Source: Flavobacteriaceae bacterium MAR_2009_75 (GTDB lineage Bacteria > Bacteroidota > Bacteroidia > Flavobacteriales > Flavobacteriaceae). From it: 64,000 nt of DNA. Of this stretch, positions 43,977 to 52,897 are shown in pieces. Location: the NCBI GenBank assembly GCA_002813285.1, contig PHTZ01000001.1, positions 1,239,501 through 1,303,500 on the forward strand, given 5' to 3'. Position numbers and translations under genes: made by a program. How positions within the stretch are numbered: position 1 is the stretch's first letter; the number at the start of each line of letters is the position of its first letter. The notes beneath the pieces were generated by a model that saw nothing but the letters and a program-made list of their open reading frames with translations, was not told the origin of the DNA and ran no database searches.

Positions 43977-45413
43977 TTAATAATCATTTTCTTGCGCACT
44001 ATTCTCTTGAGAAGTTTTCCATTTGTTCCAAGTGGTAACCATTGAACTCAATACTTCTGGTTCCTCCTCGGCAATATTATTTTCCTCTTGAGGGTCATTC
44101 GAGATATTGTAAAGCTCGAAATGCTGCCCCTCATCAGCACTATATATCTTGTATTCGTTATTCATAAGCGCTGCTTGCTTCTGAAAATTAAAAGCTAAAG
44201 CTTTATCCCTTTCTTCTACTTTGCCTTGCGCAATGGGAAGTATATCAATACCATCATATGGACGATGGTTTTTCTTTAAATCAACTCCCAGTATATTTGC
44301 TATGGTAGGAAAATAATCAGAAGTAAAACAAGGCACATCTACTTTAGTACCCGGTTGTATCCTACCTTCCCACTCCATAATTCCTGGAACCCTGATTCCC
44401 CCTTCATACAAACTTCTTTTTCTACCCTTTAAGCCATTTGTTACGCCCTGCGTTCTACCTGTGGTCGATTTTCCTTCTGGACCATTATCACTTGTATAAA
44501 ACAACACCGTATTTTCGGCAACACCCAATGCCTTTAATTTATCTCTAAGACGACCTACTTGTTTGTCCATTGCTGAAATAACTCCATAGTAATGCTGCTC
44601 ATCTTCAGAAAGGTTGGCGTAAAGGTTTCGGTCTTCTTCTCCCGCCAAAACAGGTAAATGGGGCGTATGAAACCAGATGATGGTCAAAAATGGCTTTTTA
44701 CTTTTAACCGCTTCCTCGATAAATGGAATAGCCCTATCCATAATTACTCTGGAATCGTCTCCTTCTAAATTATTTGTTACTATTTGCTTTGGTCCGGACC
44801 AATATGAAGTATTAAAAGGTTTACCTTCTTCCAAAGTCCCGCTCACATCGCCAGCTGATTTTGGTGGTGTTATCATAGGATTCCAAGTAGGTACTTTTGA
44901 TTCCGTAACAAAACTAGCATCAAAACCATGGTCCCATGGCGGAGCATAGTCGTCATCGAACTTGGGTCTTCCTCCTCTATTTGCTTCAACTGTATCACGC
45001 GTTAACGTACCCAAGTGCCATTTTCCAAAATGACCTGTTGTATACCCAACACTCTTAACCATCTCACCTAAAGTAATTTCCTGTGATTTTATATGACCGC
45101 AATTGGCATGGCAAATGCCATAACGCAGTGGGTGTCTCCCCGTCATTACGCTACCACGTGTAGGAGAACAAACAGCAGATGCAGCATAGAAACGTTCAAA
45201 AACAGCTCCATTACTTGCCATTTTATCCAAATTGGGAGTTTTTAGATATGGATGTCCGTTATAGCCTGTATCTCCCCAACCTTGATCATCCGCCATTAGT
45301 AAAATGATGTTAGGTCTTTCCTGATCAACAGAGGCGGCTTCTGTTTTTTTGGTTTTCTCAGAACAACCGAACAACATACTAACCACTAAAAGTCCACTTA
45401 TAATTAATTTCAT
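43977..45413 (-). CDS. Sulfatase (arylsulfatase A-like), lipoprotein, third copy
   Basis: This 478-residue protein has a lipoprotein signal (LLVVSMLFGCSEK). Metal ligands are in NIILLMADDQGWGDTGY and the formylglycine site is Cys82 in SAVCSPTRGSVMTGRHP. GHFGKWHLG, LFYTSDNGPEG and RKRSLYEGGIRVPG are typical of the arylsulfatase A-like S1 subfamilies. The lipid anchor separates it from the other two sulfatases, which have soluble-type signals, so it may work at the outer membrane. It is the first enzyme gene after SusD, 222 bases downstream. Confidence 0.93.
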   Translation of the reverse strand: MKLIISGLLVVSMLFGCSEKTKKTEAASVDQERPNIILLMADDQGWGDTGYNGHPYLKTPNLDKMASNGAVFERFYAASAVCSPTRGSVMTGRHPLRYGICHANCGHIKSQEITLGEMVKSVGYTTGHFGKWHLGTLTRDTVEANRGGRPKFDDDYAPPWDHGFDASFVTESKVPTWNPMITPPKSAGDVSGTLEEGKPFNTSYWSGPKQIVTNNLEGDDSRVIMDRAIPFIEEAVKSKKPFLTIIWFHTPHLPVLAGEEDRNLYANLSEDEQHYYGVISAMDKQVGRLRDKLKALGVAENTVLFYTSDNGPEGKSTTGRTQGVTNGLKGRKRSLYEGGIRVPGIMEWEGRIQPGTKVDVPCFTSDYFPTIANILGVDLKKNHRPYDGIDILPIAQGKVEERDKALAFNFQKQAALMNNEYKIYSADEGQHFELYNISNDPQEENNIAEEEPEVLSSMVTTWNKWKTSQENSAQENDY

Positions 45414-45635
45414 GATATTATTCTGAAGTTACTGATGTAGTTACACTCTATTAAAAAATAAGCTTTCGAAAAATCGTTTAGATTATGGAATAAACACAAT
45501 GGATTACTGACTTAATCTTCAATCATAGTTCCACAAAATATATTTGGCTAGAGAGATATAAAAATCCCTCCAACCAAATACCTCAACTAATCCATAAAAA
45601 AATACTATATGATATTAAGGAAAACCTCAATCCCT

Positions 45636-47087
45636 CTACCAACCTTCATTTTGGGTTAAATTAGGGTTTAACCTAACTTGATTGTTTGGAATAGGGAAAA
45701 GCAACTTATAGTCTTCAACCGTCTTTCCTTGGGCTCTCATAATAGTCAGAAATTCTCCTCGCCTTTTTAAATCCCATGCTCTTTGACCTTCAAAAGCCAA
45801 TTCAAACCTTCTTTCGTCCAATACGGCAGTTCTAAAATCATCTTGTGATAGGCCCGCTAAATCCGGTAGATCCGTTTCCACTCCGTTTCGTGCTCTCTCT
45901 CTTACTTTATTGATCCACGTATATTTTTCCGCAGCTCCAGGATCAACTTCGTTTGAAGCTTCTGCGGCAATCAATAGAACATCAGCATATCTGATTACAT
46001 TAAAATTAGCCCCAGACTGCAACTCATTGGCCCGGTCATCAAATTTGCTAACATAATACGGATACACCCCAGGGCCAAAGGCCTCTTCCATGGTTATAGT
46101 TCCGGTAACCCCATCAATATGTTCGTAACTATCAGCTATCGTTACCGACCTCCTGTAAGATATTGGATTTTGAGCACTAAACTCTGCACTGGGTGCAATT
46201 GAACCTCCTACAACGGTATTAGCCCAAAAAGAATTTCCGTACTGACCAGGAAGTGCGCGTGGACCAAAGCCTCCAGGAATTGGATTGTTCCTTTCCCCGC
46301 TAAGGTATTGGATTTGATAAATGTGCTCTATTCCATTATTATGTTCTGTTTTAAAAATATGTGCATAATCTTCAAAAAGATTATATGCCCCCGAATCAAT
46401 AACTTTTTTGGCATGGGCCAAAGCATTTGGAAAATCACTTCTGTACAGATATATTCTAGCTAATAGTGCATCGGCAATATGAGCATTCAGTCTACCTGCC
46501 GTACTTGTATTTGGCAATTCCAAAGAAGCTTCAGTTAAATCTCTTAGTATTAATGCATAAACTTCATCAGCTGAAGCACGAGGTGTATCCACTGCATCAA
46601 AACCTATGGTTGGCGTTTCATAAATAGGCACACCACCCATTATACGGACTAAATGCCAGTAAAAAAGTGCTCGTAAGGCTTTTGCTTCAGAGACAATATC
46701 CGCTCTTTTCTCTTCATCAAATTCAATTTCCGCAGTATACAAGGCCACCTCATTTGCCAAGTTTATACCATCATAAGCTGACCTCCAAAACCCTCCGGTA
46801 AGTTCATTGCTATAGGTAAACTCGTCCCACTGAAACAAATCCGATACGTTTGGGGATACTGTTGCATTATCTGCATTTACTTCTCCATAATTAATTGCGG
46901 TATTACCATAAAAGGAATACACAGAATTATAAACACCGTATAGGCCAGCAATGGCATCATCTTCCGAAGAATAAAAATTTGCGATACTAATATTCCCTGC
47001 TGGATTTTCTTCCAGATCACTCTCGCAAGATGTCAACCCCAAGGCGAAAGACATCATAACAGTGACTATATATTTTATATTTTTCAT
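45636..47087 (-). CDS. SusD/RagB-family nutrient-binding lipoprotein (PUL 1)
   Basis: This 483-residue protein has lipoprotein signal VMMSFALGLTSCESDLEE; the acidic residues after the Cys suggest surface export. TPR-like helices carry the family signatures ALRALFYWHLVRIMGGVPIY, NVIRYADVLLIAAEASN and VLDERRFELAFEGQRAWDLK. It also has the usual end PIPNNQVRLNPNLTQNEGW. It forms the lid of the SusC transporter encoded 18 bases upstream and binds oligosaccharide fragments. Length normal. Confidence 0.96.
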   Translation of the reverse strand: MKNIKYIVTVMMSFALGLTSCESDLEENPAGNISIANFYSSEDDAIAGLYGVYNSVYSFYGNTAINYGEVNADNATVSPNVSDLFQWDEFTYSNELTGGFWRSAYDGINLANEVALYTAEIEFDEEKRADIVSEAKALRALFYWHLVRIMGGVPIYETPTIGFDAVDTPRASADEVYALILRDLTEASLELPNTSTAGRLNAHIADALLARIYLYRSDFPNALAHAKKVIDSGAYNLFEDYAHIFKTEHNNGIEHIYQIQYLSGERNNPIPGGFGPRALPGQYGNSFWANTVVGGSIAPSAEFSAQNPISYRRSVTIADSYEHIDGVTGTITMEEAFGPGVYPYYVSKFDDRANELQSGANFNVIRYADVLLIAAEASNEVDPGAAEKYTWINKVRERARNGVETDLPDLAGLSQDDFRTAVLDERRFELAFEGQRAWDLKRRGEFLTIMRAQGKTVEDYKLLFPIPNNQVRLNPNLTQNEGW

Positions 47088-47105
47088 GATATTTTTCTCT
47101 TTAAT

Positions 47106-50100
47106 TTAAAATCCCAATTTCATTCCAATCCTAAAACTTCGAGACGAAGGATAAGCTCCATTATCAACTCCAAAGCTGACATTACTAGAAGCGTATAAAT
47201 CTACTTCTGGATCAAAACCTGAATAGTTGGTTACTGTAATCAAATTATCTGCAGCAATATAAAGCTGCGCACTTCTGAACCATTGTAAACCAAGATTATC
47301 TATGGGCAAGTTATATGAGAGATTTATAGTCTTAACCCGCAAGTATGAACCGTCCTCAACATTTCTATCACTAAAATTTTTCCACTCTCCTGCATTGGTT
47401 AGGGGTGCCTCAATAGTACTTCCGGTACCCGGTCCCTGCCAGCGCTCATCAAAAGCTTTTTGCAGAACATTATGTTTTTGCGGTTGAGCATACAGCCCTA
47501 TTGTATTCATGTTGGCCAAATCATTTCCTTGACTTCCGTTTATGAACACGGACAGACTTAAATTTTTATAAGAAAATGAATTAGTGAATCCATATATAAA
47601 GTCTGGGTTAGGGTTACCAACCACTTCTCTATCATCTAAGTTTTGCTTGAACCCATCCCCGTTTAAATCTCTGTATTTAGGAAGTCCAACTCTGTTAACA
47701 CCACCAACGGAGTTCCCGCCCGCAAGAATCTCTTCTTCCGATTCCCAAATACCATCAAAACGATAACCGAAAAACTGACCTAACGGTTCACCAACTCTTG
47801 CAATGGAGAAGCCATAAGCGGTCTCACCCCTACCGATTCCATTAATCAGTTCATCAGTACCTTCTGGAAGTTCCAAAAGTTTATTTCGGTTAAAGGAAAT
47901 ATTGAAATTAGAATTCCAACTCAGTTTTCCAAAGTTGTGATTCATTCCTAAATCAAATTCAAACCCTCTGTTTTCTACTTTACCAATGTTTTGTACACTA
48001 GTACTATACCCTGATTGAGTAGGTATTGCTACACTCAACAGAAGGTCCTCGGTTGTTTTAACATAGTATCCGGCCTCAAGATTTAAATGACCATCAAAAA
48101 AGCCCATTTCCAGACCTACATCCGTCTGTTTTGTACGCTCCCATTTTAAATCAGGATTATTAATTCTATTTGGCGCTAACCCTACTACTGGAACACCTCC
48201 AATAATTGGTTGACTGGTTGCCGCATACAGTGCCAATGAATTATAGGCTCCAATAGATTCATTACCTGTAAGACCGTAACTACCTCTTAACTTTAACGCA
48301 CTAAAAACATTGAGATTTTTAATAAAGTCTTCTTCTACCAATCTCCATGCAACAGCTCCAGAAGGGAAAACGCCCCATTTTTTACCTGTACCGAATTTAG
48401 ACGACCCATCTCTACGGATAGATCCTGTAATGATGTATTTGTCATCAAACACATAATTAACTCTTCCCAAATAAGATAACAAGGCAGATTCAGTAGCTCC
48501 ACTCTTGGATGGTCTTGGATCAGAGCCTAGTTCTAGATTATTAAATTGAACTAAATCTGTAAAAAAGTCATCTGTACGAGAAAACACACTCTCCAACTTG
48601 TTACTTTGGTACGTGTACCCAATAACCGCATCTAACCTATGTCTATCCCCAATAGTTTTATTGTAGTTAAAGGTATATTCCGCCAATAGATTAGTACGCT
48701 GCAAAGTACCTACAGAGGCTATACCGTTATTTGGCAACGCTTGTGTTTCTGCTGTAGTAGGCGTGTATGCATTACGTTTTGAATTGATTAAATCAGCTCC
48801 AAAATTAGCTTTGAAAGACAACCCATTTAATATTTCATATTGTAAAAAAGCATTACTCAGAACCCGTGTAGTGTACGTAAGATCTGTTCGTGTTTTGGCA
48901 ATAGACACAGGGTTCTCCAGCACCTTTACAGTCTCATCATGATTGTGCACATAATTACCATCACTATCCGTAACAGGAATTACAGGAGTAGTTGCCAAGG
49001 CATTCCATAACGGTGTATCATTCTGATATCCCCCACCATCGGAATCTACTGCATCATTTATAGTTCTGGTAATGTTGGCGTTCATACCAAACTTCATCCT
49101 TTTACCTAAATCTTGATCTAGATTAAATTTAAGTCCCGCTCGTTTAAAATTCGATTCGATGATGATACCATCTTGGTCCATATAATTACCCGATACCAAA
49201 TATCTAGTTCCTTCACGCCCACCGGAAACGGTAAGGTTATAATTATTGGTGATGGCACTTCTAAAAATCTGATCTTGCCAATCTGTTCCTTCGCCCAAAT
49301 CTCCCGGCAAAGGCTTGTTTATCCCATCATAAATTAAAGGTTGGTTGTTGTTCGTAGCCCATTCATTTGTTAGAATTGCTAGTTCTTCGGCATTTGCCAA
49401 GTCCAACTTTTTCCGAACTGAACTTATGGTTGTAGAATACTCAAAATCTATCTTTGCTTTCCCAGCTCCACCTCTTTTGGTAGTAACGATTACAACACCA
49501 TTGGCCCCTCTAGCCCCGTAAATTGCTGTTGCGGAAGCATCTTTCAAAACCTCTATTGAAGCTATTTCAGAAGAACTGATACTTGTTAACGGATCACTAG
49601 CGGACGCTCTGTTACCCCCAGCTTCTGGAGTGGTGTTACTATTATCTATTGGAAAACCATCAACTACATATAGCGGCTGACTAGAAGCGTTTATTGAATT
49701 TGTACCTCTTACCCTAATACGAATACCGCCACCTGGCGCATTGGAAGCTGCTCTAATATCCACACCAGAGGCCTTACCTTGTAATGACTGCACAAAGGTA
49801 TTAGCAGGAGTTTTTTCTAAATCCGAACCTTTAACCGAAGCCACCGAACCCGTAAGATCTTTCTTTCTTACTGTTCCATATCCTACAACAACCACTTCAT
49901 CAAGTCCTGCAGCATCTTCTGCTAAATTTATAGAAATATTTGATTGGCCATTTACATTGACCTCTTTGGTTGCAAAACCAATATAAGACACTACTAAAAC
50001 TGCCGTGCCATCTGTAATATCCAATACAAAATTTCCGTCAAAATCGGTTTGGGTACCATTGGTTGTTCCTTTTTCAATAATATTAGCCCCGGCCAATGGA

Positions 50101-50534
50101 AGACCATCACTATCCGAAACTGTACCAGAAACAGTGAATTGCACCTCTTTCTTCACTAAATTCTTAGCACGCTTTTTTAGAAAAATGGCATTGTCTTTAG
50201 CAAATTGAAATTCAAATTCGGTCAACTCTGCGCATCTATTAAGCAACTGTTCGATTTTCACCGTGCCTTTGTCGATTCTTATTTTAGGGCTGTTCTTAAA
50301 GAGGTCAGAGCGGTAAATAAAATTGTAATCGGTTTGTTTTTTAATGACCTCTAAAATTTCCTCTATTGTAAGAGAAGCGTCATTATCAAACCTGACTTTT
50401 TCATTTTGGGAAAACCCATATTCAGAACTAAATCCGAACGATATTATCGTAAAGAAAAAGATAAAGCTTCTCATAGTCAGTATTAGGATTTTCCTCAAAA
50501 ACAGAGGAACACCCTCAAGTAGTTTAGTTTTCAT
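47106..50534 (-). CDS. SusC/RagA-family TonB-dependent transporter with STN signalling domain (PUL 1)
   Basis: This 1142-residue protein has a signal anchor (SFIFFFTIISFGFSSEYG) and an STN domain at about 47-115 (LTIEEILEVIKKQTDYNFIY). CarboxypepD_reg comes next (VSGTVSDSDGLPLAGANIIE), then the plug (VVVGYGTVRKKDLTGSVASV, QPLYVVDGFPIDNS) and a 22-strand type barrel. The STN domain is the part that contacts a FecR anti-sigma factor in trans-envelope signalling. A FecR gene lies 93 bases upstream and a sigma factor gene before that, so transport and induction are linked. Substrate is inferred to be a sulfated oligosaccharide from the operon. Confidence 0.96.
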   Translation of the reverse strand: MKTKLLEGVPLFLRKILILTMRSFIFFFTIISFGFSSEYGFSQNEKVRFDNDASLTIEEILEVIKKQTDYNFIYRSDLFKNSPKIRIDKGTVKIEQLLNRCAELTEFEFQFAKDNAIFLKKRAKNLVKKEVQFTVSGTVSDSDGLPLAGANIIEKGTTNGTQTDFDGNFVLDITDGTAVLVVSYIGFATKEVNVNGQSNISINLAEDAAGLDEVVVVGYGTVRKKDLTGSVASVKGSDLEKTPANTFVQSLQGKASGVDIRAASNAPGGGIRIRVRGTNSINASSQPLYVVDGFPIDNSNTTPEAGGNRASASDPLTSISSSEIASIEVLKDASATAIYGARGANGVVIVTTKRGGAGKAKIDFEYSTTISSVRKKLDLANAEELAILTNEWATNNNQPLIYDGINKPLPGDLGEGTDWQDQIFRSAITNNYNLTVSGGREGTRYLVSGNYMDQDGIIIESNFKRAGLKFNLDQDLGKRMKFGMNANITRTINDAVDSDGGGYQNDTPLWNALATTPVIPVTDSDGNYVHNHDETVKVLENPVSIAKTRTDLTYTTRVLSNAFLQYEILNGLSFKANFGADLINSKRNAYTPTTAETQALPNNGIASVGTLQRTNLLAEYTFNYNKTIGDRHRLDAVIGYTYQSNKLESVFSRTDDFFTDLVQFNNLELGSDPRPSKSGATESALLSYLGRVNYVFDDKYIITGSIRRDGSSKFGTGKKWGVFPSGAVAWRLVEEDFIKNLNVFSALKLRGSYGLTGNESIGAYNSLALYAATSQPIIGGVPVVGLAPNRINNPDLKWERTKQTDVGLEMGFFDGHLNLEAGYYVKTTEDLLLSVAIPTQSGYSTSVQNIGKVENRGFEFDLGMNHNFGKLSWNSNFNISFNRNKLLELPEGTDELINGIGRGETAYGFSIARVGEPLGQFFGYRFDGIWESEEEILAGGNSVGGVNRVGLPKYRDLNGDGFKQNLDDREVVGNPNPDFIYGFTNSFSYKNLSLSVFINGSQGNDLANMNTIGLYAQPQKHNVLQKAFDERWQGPGTGSTIEAPLTNAGEWKNFSDRNVEDGSYLRVKTINLSYNLPIDNLGLQWFRSAQLYIAADNLITVTNYSGFDPEVDLYASSNVSFGVDNGAYPSSRSFRIGMKLGF

Positions 50535-50627
50535 AAATTTGAATGTTGGTTAATTTATTAATCAATGTATATGGGGATGGAGGTTTAAATTTCGCAGATC
50601 TAGACTCCATCCTCTTTTTGCTTTGTT

Positions 50628-51764
50628 CTATTTCACGGTAATTGTTTTTTGGTTTATTTCGAAATCTATTTCGTTCGTTTGCCGTATGATGTCTAGAATA
50701 TCCTCGATAGCCGTAGCCCTTCTAAAAACACCGTTGAACGCAATGTGCTTCAAATCCTTATCTTGAAATTTCACTTCAAAGTCATACCAACGGGAGAGTA
50801 CCTTCATAATATCTTCCAATGATTTGTTTTTAAAGCTGAAATAACCATTTTTCCAAGAGGTTTCATTATCGACGTCTGCCGGTGTGATGCGCAGTTCTGA
50901 AGTTTTCAGATTGAAGTTTGATTGAAACCCTGGTTCAAGGTTCAGAGATTTGCCGGCATTGTCAATTTTGACCTTGCCTTCGACCAAAGTGGTGGCAACA
51001 TGATCTTCACCTTCATAAGCCTTTACGTTAAATTGGGTGCCCAAAACCTCGACCTCATGCTCCCCGGTCACCACAATAAAATTAGCTCCATTATGTTCTT
51101 CACTGGGGGACACCTCAAAATAAGCTTCCCCGTAGACCAACTCTACCTTTCTAGATTCCCCCGGAATGAATTCTACAGGATATTTTAAACGGGTTTCGGC
51201 ATTCACCCAAACTTTGGTACCGTCAGCAAGTACGACATAGAACTGGCCACCCCTAGGTATATCCAGTGTATTTTGTGCAATTTTCTTCTTATTGGATGTC
51301 GAGCCATACACCAATTGTTTTCCATCACTCGACGCATTACCGGTACTAAATTGTCGCCCTTCTTCTAGAGTAACCTTAGAACCATCTTCTAGGGTTAGCG
51401 TGGCCCTATCCGAACCAACTTTGATTTTATCTTCTTGTGGTGTTGACACTATTGGTCGGTTTCGGTCTATATCAATTTGAGAATCTCTATTCAGAAACCA
51501 AAGGGAGGTAATTGCAAAAAGTATGGTTATAGCCGCGGCATACTTTAGGTAGCCGCCCCTATCTCTTTTCCTGTTGATCTTGTAAAAAACGTTGGACCAT
51601 GCACTCCCCGCTTCTACTTGTTCTGGAGCGTTTTCATATTGCTTTTGAACTCTATGAAAGTAAGCCCTATGCTCGGGAGATTCGGCATACCAACTATTGA
51701 AAGTATCGGTTTCAGACTCACTTAAAGTGTTATTTATTTTCTTGATGATCAGCTTAAATTCCAT
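50628..51764 (-). CDS. FecR-family anti-sigma factor
   Basis: From ATG 51764 this 378-residue protein starts MEFKLIIKKINNTLSESETD, the cytosolic sigma-binding helix region. One membrane helix (YAAAITILFAITSLWFL, near residue 75) follows. The periplasmic FecR domain (IPRGGQFYVVLADGTKVWVN, GEAYFEVSPSEE) comes next, then a DUF4974 end (SLEDIMKVLSRWYDFEVKFQ) that meets the STN domain of SusC. It holds the upstream-encoded sigma factor until SusC reports substrate. An ATG three codons earlier is possible. Confidence 0.95.
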   Translation of the reverse strand: MEFKLIIKKINNTLSESETDTFNSWYAESPEHRAYFHRVQKQYENAPEQVEAGSAWSNVFYKINRKRDRGGYLKYAAAITILFAITSLWFLNRDSQIDIDRNRPIVSTPQEDKIKVGSDRATLTLEDGSKVTLEEGRQFSTGNASSDGKQLVYGSTSNKKKIAQNTLDIPRGGQFYVVLADGTKVWVNAETRLKYPVEFIPGESRKVELVYGEAYFEVSPSEEHNGANFIVVTGEHEVEVLGTQFNVKAYEGEDHVATTLVEGKVKIDNAGKSLNLEPGFQSNFNLKTSELRITPADVDNETSWKNGYFSFKNKSLEDIMKVLSRWYDFEVKFQDKDLKHIAFNGVFRRATAIEDILDIIRQTNEIDFEINQKTITVK

Positions 51765-51886
51765 AACAAACAATAGTTACCTTTTTAATATGACAACATT
51801 ATTTTTAATATGGGTGACAAAAAATTATTAAAATGATAAAATTTTAATAATTAAAATGACAATATGAACACTACGACACCTTTTTG

Positions 51887-52450
51887 TCAGTACCAAAAGA
51901 GGAGAATCAGACTTAGTATAAGTTCGGAAAACTTAGTTTTTGCCCTTTGAAGTTGTGTCTTTACCGTATTAACTGATATGTTTAGTTCATCAGCAATTTC
52001 TTGATAGGCATAATCGCTTTGAAAGCGTAATTCTACAACGGCCTTCATTTTTGTGGGCAACTCGTCAATCACCTTCAAAACCTGATTGTAGAGCAATTGC
52101 TTCTCGTCTTCGCCGGACAGTTCCATATCCATACCAACCTCGGCTACTGCCGGAATTTCCAGCACTTTGGACTGATCACTAATATTAAATTTCTTAAGGT
52201 GGTTCAAACAAGCATTACGCACCATTACAAAAAGGTAAGATTTGAGATTGGTTTCAATAGTTAGCTGATGGGATTTTTCCCAAAGACGTACAAAAACCTC
52301 TTGAACTATATCTTCACTTGAAGACTTTTCATAAAGGTAGGAATGGGCATAAATTACAAGCTCTGTATAGGTAGCATCAAAAAGCTTTTTAAAAGCCAGA
52401 TGGTTACCATTACGTATTTCTTCAAAGCTGATTTCTACCCCCCTCGACAT
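51887..52450 (-). CDS. ECF sigma-70 factor (SusC/FecR partner)
   Basis: This 187-residue sigma factor has region 2 (FKKLFDATYTELVIYAHSYL, SSSEDIVQEVFVRLWEK) and region 4 (AVVELRFQSDYAYQEIADEL, ISVNTVKTQLQRAKTK). It ends in a short hydrophobic tail (LILSLILLFWY), which is common in this Bacteroidota group. It would direct RNA polymerase to the promoters of PUL 1 when released by the FecR protein encoded 122 bases downstream. The usual order sigma-FecR-SusC-SusD is kept. Confidence 0.96.
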   Translation of the reverse strand: MSRGVEISFEEIRNGNHLAFKKLFDATYTELVIYAHSYLYEKSSSEDIVQEVFVRLWEKSHQLTIETNLKSYLFVMVRNACLNHLKKFNISDQSKVLEIPAVAEVGMDMELSGEDEKQLLYNQVLKVIDELPTKMKAVVELRFQSDYAYQEIADELNISVNTVKTQLQRAKTKFSELILSLILLFWY

Positions 52451-52897
52451 AGATAATAGTTGGTTCTTTTTTAGAAATTTTAAGATTGCATTTTATGACT
52501 AGACCATAATCGCTTTTGGTAATGCAAAACAACTGCTAAACGAGATGAAGATGCGGAACATTAAAATTCTATTTACATTTTCATCCAACCAAGTATAAAA
52601 ACTTTTGTTCTCAAGAGCATCCTGTACTGTGCTGCTCTGAGGCAATGGCTACATTTTTAAATTAGAAGAAATACCCAAAAAACAGGATTTAATCTTCTTA
52701 AGTGTTCAAGAAAGATAAAGTATCATTTTCGTTTAAAACTATAAAGCGCTTGGCAAATTATTCGAACACAATTTACCAAGTGAACATACCTGTACAGAAA
52801 AAGAAGTACGATTCTTGTGGAAACTGGTAAAGCAATAGTTTCATATAATGTGCAAAATATCTCAATCGCTAAACACAATGATATACTACAATAATCT
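52451..52897. other. Spacer between PUL 1 and PUL 2
   Basis: No credible gene in 447 bases. One plus-strand stretch ending near 52834 reads GKLFEHNLPSEHTCTEKEVR and then FLWKLVKQ-stop, with no start; it could be a remnant or chance. The promoter of the sigma factor gene must be here, but I find no TAnnTTTG box. Confidence 0.4.
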
